This document shows positions 43,974 through 52,656 of a DNA stretch of 64,000 nucleotides, one piece after another. A model generated the notes under the pieces. The model saw only the letters and a list, made by a program, of their open reading frames with translations. It had not been told where the DNA came from and made no database searches. A program made the translations under genes and the position numbers. The DNA is from an uncultured Gemmatimonadota bacterium (lineage in GTDB: Bacteria; Gemmatimonadota; Gemmatimonadetes; Gemmatimonadales; GWC2-71-9), in assembly GCA_946887295.1 (NCBI GenBank), contig CAMPKP010000003.1, positions 6,392 to 70,391 on the forward strand, given 5' to 3'. Each line of letters opens with the position of its first letter. Position 1 is the first letter of the stretch.

Positions 43974-44801
43974 ATGAAGTGCTACACCACTCGCGACGTG
44001 GCCAAGCTGCTCGGCCTGTCCGAGCCCCAGGTCCGCTCCCACGCCCGGGTCGGCTACCTGTCACCGGACCGGGGCCCTCGCAACGCCTACCGCTTCTCCT
44101 TCCAGGATCTGGTCCTGTTGCGCGCCGCCAAGGCGCTGAGCGAGGCCCGTATCCCCCAGCGGCGCATCCGGCGCGCCCTCCGGGCGCTGGCGCGCGAGCT
44201 GCCGGTCGGGCGCTCGCTGAGCGGTCTACGGATCTCGTCCGAAGGCGACCGTATCGTGGTGCGCGACGGTGACGAGTCCTGGAACCCGGAGTCGGGCCAG
44301 CTCCTGCTCGACTTCCACGTGGTGGATCTCGCCGGCCGCGCGGCGCCGATCGCCCGGCGCGAGGCCCGGCGCGCGCGCCGCTCCGACGAGCCGCTCACTG
44401 CCGAGCAGTGGTACTCCCTCGGTGTCGACCTGGAGAGCGCGGCCCCGGAGGACGCCAGGGACGCCTACACCCGCGCCGTGGCGCTCGACCCCCGGCACGC
44501 GTCGGCGAGGGTCAACCTGGGCCGGTGGCTCCAGGAGGACGGGCACCCGGAGCTGGCGATCACCGAGTACCGCGCGGCCCTGGCGTCACAGCCCCGCCAT
44601 CCGACCGCCGCGTTCAACCTGGGCACGGCGCTGGAGGAGCTCGGCCGGCGCGCCGAGGCGATCGAGGCCTACCGCCGGGCGCTCAAGGCCGACGGCGAGT
44701 TCGCCGACGCGCACTTCAATCTCGCGCGCCTGTACGAGCAGGCCGGCAGGCGCGCCGCGGCGCTGCGGCACCTGAAGGCCTACAAGTTGCTGAGCGAATA
44801 G
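43974..44801 (+). CDS. MerR-like HTH regulator with TPR repeats
   Basis: The 275-residue product has an N-terminal MerR-type winged helix (YTTRDVAKLLGLSEPQVRSH, then LVLLRAAKALSEARIPQRRI) and a basic linker. Three to four TPR units follow (AEQWYSLGVDLES, ASARVNLGRWLQEDG, TAAFNLGTALEELGRRAEA, ADAHFNLARLYEQAG). A DNA-binding head with a protein-protein tail suggests a regulator or scaffold. It lies 9 bp after Ku and 2 bp before the DUF72 gene, so it is probably co-expressed with Ku. It could control the operon or a repair response; that is inference. Confidence 0.82.
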   Translation: MKCYTTRDVAKLLGLSEPQVRSHARVGYLSPDRGPRNAYRFSFQDLVLLRAAKALSEARIPQRRIRRALRALARELPVGRSLSGLRISSEGDRIVVRDGDESWNPESGQLLLDFHVVDLAGRAAPIARREARRARRSDEPLTAEQWYSLGVDLESAAPEDARDAYTRAVALDPRHASARVNLGRWLQEDGHPELAITEYRAALASQPRHPTAAFNLGTALEELGRRAEAIEAYRRALKADGEFADAHFNLARLYEQAGRRAAALRHLKAYKLLSE

Positions 44802-44803
44802 CC

Positions 44804-45517
44804 ATGAACATCCTCGTCGGCACCAGCGGCTGGTCGTACAAGGAGTGGAAGGGCTCCTTCTACCCCGCCGACCTCTCGACGGACGACATGCTGCGGTATT
44901 ACGCCGGCCGGCTGCCGACGGTCGAGATCAACAATTCGTTCTATCGCATCCCCAAGGACAAGGTGCTCCTGGACTGGGCGGATCAGACCCCGGCCGGGTT
45001 TCGCTTCGTGCTCAAGGCCTCCCGCCGGATCACCCACATCAACCGGCTCACCGACCAGGACGATACTCTCGGCTACTTCCTCAGGACGGCCAACGTGCTG
45101 GGCGAGAAGCTGGGACCCACGCTGTTCCAGTGTCCGCCCTCGCTGAAGAAGGACATGACGCGACTGAATGACTTCCTGGTCCAGGTGCCTCGGACCTGGC
45201 GCGCGGCGCTCGAGTTCCGCCACGACTCCTGGTTCGACGACGAGGTCTACGACGCGCTCCGGGCCCACGACATCGCCCTCGTCGCCGTGGAGGAGGACGA
45301 GGGCGCCACCCCGCTCGTGCCCACCGCCACGTGGGGCTATCTCCGGCTCAGGCGAGCCGAGTACGCGCAGGACGAGCTCGCCGGATGGGCCGAGCGGCTC
45401 GCGGCCCTGCCCTGGCGGGAGGCCTTCGTCTTCCTCAAGCACGAGGAGGACAGTCCCGCCGGTCCCGAGGCGGCGACGAGGCTGCAGGCCCTACTGACTA
45501 CCCCGGGTTCTTCCTAG
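44804..45517 (+). CDS. DUF72 (YecE-like) TIM-barrel protein
   Basis: The 237-residue product matches the DUF72 family: VGTSGWSYKEWKGSFYP, VEINNSFYRIP, GFRFVLKASRRITH, GPTLFQCPPS, ALEFRHDSWF and YLRLRR. The fold is a TIM barrel related to UV-endonuclease-like proteins, and the biochemical activity is unknown. The gene begins 2 bp after the HTH-TPR gene, and the next gene is 9 bp downstream, so it is inside the Ku-led operon. Linkage to Ku and LigD is suggestive for DNA repair but not proof. Confidence 0.88.
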   Translation: MNILVGTSGWSYKEWKGSFYPADLSTDDMLRYYAGRLPTVEINNSFYRIPKDKVLLDWADQTPAGFRFVLKASRRITHINRLTDQDDTLGYFLRTANVLGEKLGPTLFQCPPSLKKDMTRLNDFLVQVPRTWRAALEFRHDSWFDDEVYDALRAHDIALVAVEEDEGATPLVPTATWGYLRLRRAEYAQDELAGWAERLAALPWREAFVFLKHEEDSPAGPEAATRLQALLTTPGSS

Positions 45518-45526
45518 ATTCATCGC

Positions 45527-45970
45527 GTGCCCCACGCAAAGACGCTGATCTCGGCCGTGATCGTCCTCGCCATCGGCCTGCATGCCGCGCCGCTGCTGCT
45601 CCGGCACGAGCGCGGCACGCTGTGGCCGTTCATGCAGTGGTCCATGTACAAGAACTCGCGGCCCCCCGGTCCGATTCAGGCGAACCAGCGGCGCATCGTC
45701 GCGATCAGGGCGAGCGGCGAGCGGGACACGGTGACGCCGCGACTCGTCGGGCTGAGCATCACCGTGTTGGAGCAGCGCTACCTGCGCCCGCTGGCGACCG
45801 GCGACTCCTCCCCCGTGCCGGAGCTGATCGAGCGGCTCAGCCGGAGCCACGAGGATCCGGTGGTCCAGCTCCGGCTCGAGAGCGAGACCTACACCGTGAC
45901 CGACACCGGCATCGCGCGAGCCGACAATCCGGTCCTCACCTTCCACGCCGGCCCCTCCGAGCCGAAGTGA
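45527..45970 (+). CDS. Hypothetical single-pass membrane protein
   Basis: The 147-residue product has one N-terminal membrane helix (LISAVIVLAIGLHAAPLLL) and a ~115-residue extracytoplasmic domain with MQWSMYKNSRPPGPI and LEQRYLRP. I do not recognise the family. Its stop overlaps the GTG start of the HTTM protein (GTGA, 45967-45970), so the two are translationally coupled and probably act together at the membrane. The start is GTG. Confidence 0.75.
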   Translation: MPHAKTLISAVIVLAIGLHAAPLLLRHERGTLWPFMQWSMYKNSRPPGPIQANQRRIVAIRASGERDTVTPRLVGLSITVLEQRYLRPLATGDSSPVPELIERLSRSHEDPVVQLRLESETYTVTDTGIARADNPVLTFHAGPSEPK

Positions 45971-46920
45971 GCATCGCGCCCGTGCGCCGCTGGATCGATC
46001 GGTGGAACGCCTACTGGTTTCCGGTGGCCCCGACGCTGGATCTCGCCATCTGCCGGATCGTCGCGGTCGGGGCGCAGCTGCTCTGGTTCTTTCCCGACCT
46101 GGGCGAGCACACCAACCTCCTGGTGAGAAACACGGAGTTCATCGAGCCTCAGCTGATCGTCCGTATCATCTCGGCGGTGGTGTCGCCGGAGGTGTTCTTC
46201 ACGCCCGGCACCTTCACGGCGCTCTATTGGGCGACCATGATCGCGGGCGTGGCGGCGCTGGTGGGCTTCTTCACCCGAACGTCCCTGTTCCTGTTCGCGC
46301 TCGGGAGCTGGGTCTTCGTCGCCCACCTGTTCAGCTACGGCGACAGGCATCACACCGAGGCGCTGTTCTGCATCTTCCTCATGCTCCTCGCGTTCGCTCC
46401 CTCGGGAGAGAGGCTGTCGGTGGACGCGCTGCTCCGCCGGCGGCGGGGCATCGCCCCCCGGGAGACGTCGGACATCGCCATCTGGCCGCTCAAAGTGGTC
46501 CACGTGCTGCTGGCGCTGACCTACTTCTCGGCCGGGATCAGCAAGATCCTGCACAGCGGGTTCAGGTGGTTGAATGGGTACACGCTGCAGAGCCATGCCT
46601 TCGGGGACGCCCTCCAGCGAGGCCATCCGCTGGGGCTCTGGCTGGCGCAGCAGCACGAGCTGGCCATCGGGCTCTCCTACTTCACGATCGTGCTCGAGCT
46701 GTTCTTCTTCGTCTCGCTCTTCCTGCCGCGTCTCGCGCCGCTTTTCTTCCTGGCCGCCCTGGGGTTCCAGATCGGCCTCTACGTAACGGCGGGGTACGAC
46801 TTCTTCCAGCACATGGTCCTGCTGGTGCTGCTCCTGATCTTCCTGTATCCGGACTGGTGGCGGAGCCGGCTGGGGCGGGAGCTCGGGATCGGGAGGAGTG
46901 CGGAGGTCGCGGAGGTATAG
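45967..46920 (+). CDS. HTTM-domain membrane protein (gamma-carboxylase-related)
   Basis: The 317-residue polytopic protein has six to seven hydrophobic segments. Signature parts include HHTEALFCIFLMLLAF and LTYFSAGISKILHSGFRW, typical of HTTM/vitamin-K-dependent gamma-carboxylase-like proteins. True carboxylases are longer and have a lumenal domain, which is missing, so activity is uncertain. The preceding small membrane protein overlaps its start, and its own stop overlaps the start of the DUF1460 lipoprotein by one base. The three form a compact envelope module. Confidence 0.82.
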   Translation: MSIAPVRRWIDRWNAYWFPVAPTLDLAICRIVAVGAQLLWFFPDLGEHTNLLVRNTEFIEPQLIVRIISAVVSPEVFFTPGTFTALYWATMIAGVAALVGFFTRTSLFLFALGSWVFVAHLFSYGDRHHTEALFCIFLMLLAFAPSGERLSVDALLRRRRGIAPRETSDIAIWPLKVVHVLLALTYFSAGISKILHSGFRWLNGYTLQSHAFGDALQRGHPLGLWLAQQHELAIGLSYFTIVLELFFFVSLFLPRLAPLFFLAALGFQIGLYVTAGYDFFQHMVLLVLLLIFLYPDWWRSRLGRELGIGRSAEVAEV

Positions 46921-47900
46921 TGTCCTCGAGCCACGGCACGTCCATCCCACGCAGGGACCTGCTCCGAAATGCCGCCCTGGCCGCCGCGGCCCTGGCGCTT
47001 CGCGTGCCACTGTCCGGCTGCCGGCCGGACGCCGGGTCCGCATCGCGCACCGAACGGTTGGCCGCGACCCGGCCTGACGATCCCGACCGGTCCCGTCTCA
47101 CCGACTGGACCACCACACTCCGTGCCGAGGATCTCGCCCGACCCGAGATCCCCTTGGGCCGGAGCGCCGTGCGGGTCGGGGAGCTGGCGGCCGGCTCGCC
47201 GTACGAGCCATTCACGCTCGAGGCGTACCTGCGCGCCGGCGGAAGTCCGTCCGTCGCCGAGCCGCTCACCCTTTCCCTCAGCCGCTTCGATTGCGTTACG
47301 CTGGTGGAGGCCTGCCTGGCGGTAGGCCGCGTCGCGGGTGGCGAGGGTGAACCGACCTGGGAGAGCTTCGGCCGCGAGGTCGAGCGGATGCGATACCGGG
47401 GCGGGAAGCGCCGGGGATACGCCTCCCGTCTCCACTACTTCAGCGAGTGGATCGCGGACGGGCAATCGCGCGGTCTGGTGAGGGACATCGGCGCGGAGCT
47501 CGGAGGAGCGGACGATGCGCGGCCGCTCCGGTTCATGAGCGAGCATCGCGCCAGCTATCCGGCCCTGGCCGATGACGGCGTCTATCGGGAGATCCAGGCG
47601 ATCGAGCGGCGGCTCGACGGAGCTGCGCACAAGGTGATCCCCACCAGGCGCATCCCCGCCGTGGCCGACCGGATCGAGACCGGAGACGTGCTCGCCTTCG
47701 CGACCGCGATCCCCGGGCTCGACGTCAGCCATTCCGCCCTAGCATACCGGGATCCCGGCGGCGTGCTCCGGGTGCTGCATGCCCCCCTCTCGGGCGGCGT
47801 CGTGGAGATCACCCGCAGGACGCTGCCGGAGTACGTCGCCGCGATTCGGCACGCCACCGGCATCCTGGTCGCACGGCCGCTGCGGGCCCCCGAGGCCTGA
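46920..47900 (+). CDS. DUF1460 Tat-type lipoprotein, amidase-like
   Basis: The 326-residue product begins with a twin-arginine signal, SIPRRDLLRNAALAAAALAL, leading to a lipobox, PLSGC. It would be exported folded and lipid-anchored. The body matches DUF1460 (NlpC/P60-like, N-acetylmuramoyl-L-alanine amidase-like): catalytic Cys in LSRFDCVTLVEACL and His in LDVSHSALAYR. It probably cuts cell-wall peptides. GTG at 46920 is preceded by GGAGG at ideal spacing and shares one base with the stop of the HTTM gene. It ends the Ku-led run. Confidence 0.85.
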   Translation: MSSSHGTSIPRRDLLRNAALAAAALALRVPLSGCRPDAGSASRTERLAATRPDDPDRSRLTDWTTTLRAEDLARPEIPLGRSAVRVGELAAGSPYEPFTLEAYLRAGGSPSVAEPLTLSLSRFDCVTLVEACLAVGRVAGGEGEPTWESFGREVERMRYRGGKRRGYASRLHYFSEWIADGQSRGLVRDIGAELGGADDARPLRFMSEHRASYPALADDGVYREIQAIERRLDGAAHKVIPTRRIPAVADRIETGDVLAFATAIPGLDVSHSALAYRDPGGVLRVLHAPLSGGVVEITRRTLPEYVAAIRHATGILVARPLRAPEA

Positions 47901-47903
47901 GGT

Positions 47904-48179
47904 CTACTTCTTCCGCTTGCCGGGCTTGTCCACGTGACGCTCCGGAACCGGCTCGTACTCCAGTCCTCCACTGGCCGCGGAGCCGAACTTGGGGGCCGTG
48001 ATTCCTCCCTTGATGGTATAGGGCGGCTCGTGCACCTCGTATTGCTCGGGGGACTCTTCGAACTTGCCGCGGCACTCGTCGGAGCAGAAGTAGACCAGCT
48101 GCTCTTCGTAGATGAGGCTGTCGGTGGTGGCGCTGAGCTCGATCACCCGGCCGCACACCGGATCCTTCGCCTGACTCAT
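47904..48179 (-). CDS. YHS-domain protein
   Basis: The 91-residue product has a YHS domain: KDPVCGRVIELSAT and YFCSDECRGKFEESPEQYEVH. The Cys positions fit heavy-metal binding as in copper-ATPase and toluene-monooxygenase-linked YHS domains. The C-terminal 35 residues are charged and unstructured, ending in GKRKK. AGGAGG precedes the ATG at 48179. It is convergent with the DUF1460 gene (3 bp between stops). Confidence 0.85.
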   Translation of the reverse strand: MSQAKDPVCGRVIELSATTDSLIYEEQLVYFCSDECRGKFEESPEQYEVHEPPYTIKGGITAPKFGSAASGGLEYEPVPERHVDKPGKRKK

Positions 48180-48238
48180 AGGGCCTCCTGGCGGGTAGGC
48201 CGGTAATTTCGGGCCCTGGCGGCGGCAATATCGGTGAG

Positions 48239-48934
48239 TTGGCTCACCGAGGGGCCCGGTCCGGCCGCTGCGTCCGCGATCTCGCCACGCCGCCGGCACG
48301 CCTCGATCCGCTCGGCGCCGCCGCGCTCCTCTACCGAAACGACGACGAACGCTGGCCCGCATTCCGCGGTCTCGACCTCGAGACGCTCTCGCCCGACGCC
48401 GAGTTCCTGAACCTCGCGGAGGACGGCGCCATGATCGACGACGTGGCGACCGAGGAGCTGTCCAGGCTCGGCCGGGACAATGAAGACCCCGACATCCTGC
48501 TCACTCTCACGGCCGGCGGCAACGATCTGCTCGACGCCCTGGCCACCGGACGGCGGATGGAGGCGGCGGTGAGCCTGGCGGTGCGGCGCTACACCGATCT
48601 GGTGGAGACGGTGCGGGAAGAGCTGCCGCGAGCCACGCTGGTGCTCACCGCGGTCTACGATCCCACCGACGGCACCGGACGGCTCCCGGGCCTCGAGAGC
48701 CATGGCCGCCTCCCGATCGAGCAGCTCGACCGGTTCAACCGGCAGATCGGTGAGCTCGCCCTCGCGATGCCGGGCGTACTCCTGGCCGACGTCCACCGGC
48801 ACTTCCTGGGACGCGGCGTCACGGCGGCCGAGGGAGACCGCTGGTACTGGCGCCGCAATCTGATCGAGCCCAACGCCCGGGGCGCGAGCGAGATCCGGCG
48901 GGTGTGGTGGGCATTGCTGGAGGCGACCGCCTAG
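48239..48934 (+). CDS. SGNH/GDSL-hydrolase-like protein, N terminus lacking
   Basis: About 231 residues match an SGNH hydrolase subfamily: [46 protein letters not shown] (block III, GxND) and the terminal [15 protein letters not shown]. The first block (GDS with the nucleophile Ser), expected roughly 25-40 residues before LGAAALL, is not encoded upstream in this frame. The gene start is forced to a TTG at 48239, only 59 bp from the YHS gene. It may be a truncated, inactive copy or carry a frameshift near 48290. The stop shares CTAG (48931-48934) with surE. Confidence 0.6.
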   Translation: MAHRGARSGRCVRDLATPPARLDPLGAAALLYRNDDERWPAFRGLDLETLSPDAEFLNLAEDGAMIDDVATEELSRLGRDNEDPDILLTLTAGGNDLLDALATGRRMEAAVSLAVRRYTDLVETVREELPRATLVLTAVYDPTDGTGRLPGLESHGRLPIEQLDRFNRQIGELALAMPGVLLADVHRHFLGRGVTAAEGDRWYWRRNLIEPNARGASEIRRVWWALLEATA

Positions 48935-49659
48935 AGGGGGCGCTCCGCCCGCAGCCGGGCGAGCTCGGCCTCGTCCGTGAGATCGAGCCTGAGCGGTGTG
49001 ATGGACACCAGCCCGTGCTCCACCGCCCATCGATCCGTACCCTCCTCGACCTCCTCCACCGGAGCGACGGTCAGCCAGAAGTGGGTTCGTCCCATCGGAT
49101 CCTGTCCCTTCACCACCCTGCCGTCGTAGTGCCGCACCGACTGGCGGGTCCAGCCGAGCCCCGTCGGCGCAGGCGGGAGATTCACGTTCACCAGGCAGAC
49201 GGTGCTTTCGGCGATCAGCAGCTCCAGTACCCGCATCACGTAGGGCCGCAGGCGCGCGAAGTCGGGCTCGGTCTCCGTCGCAGGGGTGCTGAAGGCGATC
49301 CCCCGCAGCCCGAGCAGCGCCGCCTGCTTGGCCGCGGCGAGCGTGCCCGAGTGCCACATCGCGTTCCCCAGGTTGGGACCGAGGTTGATTCCACTCAGCA
49401 CCAGATCGACGTTCTCCCACAGGTGCGCGCCGAGCGCTACACAGTCGGCTGGTGTACCGTTCACCCGGTATGCTTCGAAGTCACCGATCGGCGTGCGGCG
49501 CAGCGTGAGCGGACGCGAATGCGTGATCGCCGCCCCCATGGACGACTGCTCGACGTCGGGCGCGTAGATGCGGACGTCCGCGATGTCCCTGGCGACCTCG
49601 GCCAGCGCGAGCAGGCCGGGGCTGTAGATGCCGTCGTCGTTCGCGATGAGGATGCGCAT
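48931..49659 (-). CDS. 5'-nucleotidase SurE
   Basis: The 242-residue metal-dependent phosphatase acts on nucleoside monophosphates. Metal and phosphate motifs are intact: [43 protein letters not shown] and the C-terminal TPLRLDLT. Surplus-energy and stress survival roles are known for the family. The ATG at 49659 overlaps the start of the divergent lipid kinase within one CATG, so the two promoters must lie inside each other's coding region. Confidence 0.95.
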   Translation of the reverse strand: MRILIANDDGIYSPGLLALAEVARDIADVRIYAPDVEQSSMGAAITHSRPLTLRRTPIGDFEAYRVNGTPADCVALGAHLWENVDLVLSGINLGPNLGNAMWHSGTLAAAKQAALLGLRGIAFSTPATETEPDFARLRPYVMRVLELLIAESTVCLVNVNLPPAPTGLGWTRQSVRHYDGRVVKGQDPMGRTHFWLTVAPVEEVEEGTDRWAVEHGLVSITPLRLDLTDEAELARLRAERPL

Positions 49660-50620
49660 GAGCTCAAAGATGCCGACCCGAGTCACCCTCGTCCACAATC
49701 CCGGCGCCGGCGACGAGCAGCATTCCGCCGAGCGCGTCCTGAAGGAGCTGGCCGACGCCGGCTATGACGCGCGGCTCCGCTCCACCAGGGAGGAAGGGCT
49801 GGAGCGGGCTCTGGAAGATCCGGGCGAGCTCGTGATCGTGGCGGGCGGCGACGGCAGCATCAAGAAGGTCGCCGTCGCGCTCGCGGGGAGAGACGTTCCG
49901 ATGGCGATCCTCCCGATCGGCACCGCGAACAACATCGCCAAGTCCCTCGGCGCCCTCGGCTCGATGCGCGAGCTGATCGACGGTTGGCGCCGCGCCGAGC
50001 GCCGGCGGCTGGCGGTCGGAACGGTCGCCACCAGGTGGGGAACGATGCGCTTCGTCGAGTCGGTCGGTGTGGGCGTGTTCACGGAGCTCGTCACCCGGGG
50101 CGACACCGAGGTGAACGAGACCACCACCGGGCTCACCGGGCACGCGATCGACCGGGCCCTGCTGCTTCTCCAACGCATCGTGGCGGAGCGCCCCGCACGG
50201 CCGCGAAAGGTCGAGCTCGATGGGGAGGACGTCTCCGGTGAGTACCTGCTGGTCGAGGTGATGAACATGCCGCTGGTCGGTCCCAACATTCCGTTGGCTC
50301 CGGACGCGGACTACGGTGACGACCGGCTGGAGCTCGTGACGGCCGGCGAGCGGGAGCGCGAGCTGCTGGCCGAGTACATCCGGGCACGGCTGAGCGGCGG
50401 CGGGCCGCCGCCGGAGCTCACCGTGCGCCGGGGCGCCCGGGTGAAGCTGAGAGCCTCCCCCGCCGAGCTGCACGTGGACGATGCGGCATGGCGCCCGGAG
50501 CAGGGCCCCGAGGCCGTGCCGCTGGCGAGCCTGGATGAGGGCCAGGTGGAGATCGCCCTGGACGCCTTCGTCGAGGTGCTGGTGGGGCCCGACGGGCACC
50601 CCCGCGCCCGCAAAATGTGA
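49658..50620 (+). CDS. Diacylglycerol/lipid kinase family protein
   Basis: The 320-residue product has the DAGK catalytic pattern: [26 protein letters not shown] (GGDGT-like, with Ser for Thr) and [15 protein letters not shown] beta-sandwich C-terminal half ([19 protein letters not shown]) completes the YegS/DgkB-like fold. It phosphorylates a lipid; the exact lipid is unknown. ATG at 49658 is preferred because GAGG lies 6 nt upstream; ATG at 49670 is the other option. It is divergent from surE with overlapping start codons. Confidence 0.88.
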   Translation: MSSKMPTRVTLVHNPGAGDEQHSAERVLKELADAGYDARLRSTREEGLERALEDPGELVIVAGGDGSIKKVAVALAGRDVPMAILPIGTANNIAKSLGALGSMRELIDGWRRAERRRLAVGTVATRWGTMRFVESVGVGVFTELVTRGDTEVNETTTGLTGHAIDRALLLLQRIVAERPARPRKVELDGEDVSGEYLLVEVMNMPLVGPNIPLAPDADYGDDRLELVTAGERERELLAEYIRARLSGGGPPPELTVRRGARVKLRASPAELHVDDAAWRPEQGPEAVPLASLDEGQVEIALDAFVEVLVGPDGHPRARKM

Positions 50621-50693
50621 CGGATGTCCTGTCGGGCGGCCGGGGAGGATTGTAGCATGGCGATGGGTCGCCCACTCCACCCGAACCGGCGCC

Positions 50694-52043
50694 ATGCGCA
50701 TACGCTTCCCTGGTCCCCTCGTCCTCCCCGTCCTGGCCATCGCGGTCCTGGGCTGTAGCGGTGGGGACCTGGTTCTCCCCACCCCGATGGACCCCGCGCT
50801 CCTCGAGATCGTGGACGGCGACGAGCAGGTAGGTGCCCCGGGCCAGCCGTTGAAAGAGGCGCTGGTGGTCCGCCTGGTTGATTCGGCCGGTGTAGGCGTG
50901 CCCGGCCAGGCCGTGACCTGGGTCGTGTCCACCGGAGGGGGGGACGTCGCGCCGGATACCGACAGGACCAACGAGGAAGGACTGGCTTCCGCCGTGTGGA
51001 CGCTCGGCCCGGCCCAGGGGCCCAACACCACCACGGCGGTGGTGTCCGGGGTCGGGGGAGTGACATTCAACGCCACCGGCGCCGGAGACGGCGGCGAGGA
51101 CCCCGAGCCCAGCGCGACCCGCTCGACCGTCTCCGCCGACCCGACGGTCATCGCGGTGGGGACCGGCACCGCGACCATCACCGTGACGGTGCGCAGCGGC
51201 TCCGGCGAGCCCATCGAAGGGGCGGAGGTCGAGCTCGAGGCGACCGGCGGCGGCAACACCCTGACTCAGCCCACCGGACCCACCGGCCCCGACGGAATCG
51301 CCACCGGCGCCCTCCGGAGCGCGATCGCCGGGCCCAAGGTGGTGTCGGCCACGGTGAACGGGAGGGTCGCGGTGCGAGAGACGGTCCGGATCACCGTCAC
51401 GCCCAGCCCCCCGAGCAGAATCGAGCCGGTCGAAGGCGACGATCAGAGCGCGCCCGCCGGGTCCGGCGTCCCGATCGATCCCGCGGTACTGGTCACCGAC
51501 GAGGCGGGGCGCCCGGTGCAGGGGGTCCAGGTCACCTTCGTGGTGACCGGTGGCGGCGGAAGCGTGAGCGGCGCCGACCGGATCACCGGCCAGGATGGAA
51601 TCGCTCGCGTGGGCGATTGGACTCTGGGCCCGGCGTCCGGGACCAACACCCTCGAGGCGCGAGCCGGCTCCCTGCAGGGCAGCCCCGTGGTGTTCAGCGC
51701 GGAGGCGACCGCCGGCGGGGCGGTACGCCGCCTGGAGTTCCGCATCCAGCCCCACGACGTGGACGACGGCGAGCCGTTCACGGTCGCGGTGGCCCTGGTG
51801 GACTCCGACGGCAACGTGGTTCCTCTGTCGGGGATAGTCGTCTATCTGGGCCTGTTCCGCGAGGGGAAGAACAAGCCATCCAACAAGGAGCTGGGCGGCG
51901 AGCGGTTCCAGCCGACGGAGAACGGCGTGGCCGTCTTCGACGGTCTCCGCGTCACCAAGGACGGGGAGTATCGCCTCCGCGCCTTGTCGGATGACTTCCC
52001 CGCAGTGGGTCCCACGTTCAGCGACCGGTTCGACGTCGATTGA
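50694..52043 (+). CDS. Lipoprotein with bacterial Ig-like (Big-1) domains
   Basis: The 449-residue product has the lipobox IAVLGC and three to four Ig-like repeats of Big-1/invasin type, each with a PGQAVTWVVSTGGG-, EGAEVELEATGGG- or QGVQVTFVVTGGGG-like strand. It ends with a different beta domain (VDDGEPFTVAVALVDSDG). The protein is surface or periplasmic and likely a structural or adhesive element. It stands alone after the lipid kinase (73-bp gap). Such proteins are common in Gemmatimonadota-like genomes, and function is not defined. Confidence 0.85.
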   Translation: MRIRFPGPLVLPVLAIAVLGCSGGDLVLPTPMDPALLEIVDGDEQVGAPGQPLKEALVVRLVDSAGVGVPGQAVTWVVSTGGGDVAPDTDRTNEEGLASAVWTLGPAQGPNTTTAVVSGVGGVTFNATGAGDGGEDPEPSATRSTVSADPTVIAVGTGTATITVTVRSGSGEPIEGAEVELEATGGGNTLTQPTGPTGPDGIATGALRSAIAGPKVVSATVNGRVAVRETVRITVTPSPPSRIEPVEGDDQSAPAGSGVPIDPAVLVTDEAGRPVQGVQVTFVVTGGGGSVSGADRITGQDGIARVGDWTLGPASGTNTLEARAGSLQGSPVVFSAEATAGGAVRRLEFRIQPHDVDDGEPFTVAVALVDSDGNVVPLSGIVVYLGLFREGKNKPSNKELGGERFQPTENGVAVFDGLRVTKDGEYRLRALSDDFPAVGPTFSDRFDVD

Positions 52044-52053
52044 CGCTCATCGG

Positions 52054-52419
52054 CTAGAGATCGACGATCACCTTGAATCCACCGTATGCCATGCGCTTCA
52101 CGTCGAACGGCATGGACCTGGGGTCCTGCATCATCTCCGCCAGTCGTGGGTCCTTCATCACCCGGGCGTTGACCCGGTCACGGTGGGCCCGGGACTTGTA
52201 GACGATCCACGAGAAGACCACCGTCTCTCCAGGCCTGGCCTTCGCGCGGCGTGGGAACGGCGCACCCATCCCTTTCACGTTGAGGTCGTCGCCCACGCAC
52301 TCGCGGTACTCGAGGGCGCCGTGCTCCCGCCATACCTTGCCCGCTTTCCGGGCGATCCGCTGATACTCCGCCACCTTCCTCTTCGGGAGCGGCAGCAGGA
52401 ATCCGTCCACGTATGCCAT
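52054..52419 (-). CDS. DUF1428 family protein
   Basis: The 121-residue product matches DUF1428 (dimeric alpha/beta-barrel fold): MAYVDGFLLPLPKRKVAEY, GALEYRECVGDDL, VVFSWIVYKSRAHRDRV, DPRSMPFDVKRMAYGGF. Biochemical role is unknown. GGAGAG lies 6 nt before the ATG at 52419, which removes a non-conserved leader from the longer open frame. It is convergent with the Ig-like lipoprotein. Confidence 0.88.
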   Translation of the reverse strand: MAYVDGFLLPLPKRKVAEYQRIARKAGKVWREHGALEYRECVGDDLNVKGMGAPFPRRAKARPGETVVFSWIVYKSRAHRDRVNARVMKDPRLAEMMQDPRSMPFDVKRMAYGGFKVIVDL

Positions 52420-52656
52420 GTGATCTCTCCATCGGTGAGCGTGTCTGACTGCGCGGCCCGGGGCCGCATCGAGGAATCTGGTGAGCGGCATCACTACGAC
52501 CAATGGTACCCGGCCCTAGGTTCAGGCCGCATCCGGGGTCCAACGGTTCAGACGTGGATGCAAAAACCTCATATTTCCTCTCGCGCGGAGCTTTCGATAC
52601 AGTTGGGGCTCGCTCGGGGGCTCTTTACAGCCATTGTCCAAGTTGGGAGCGATGTG

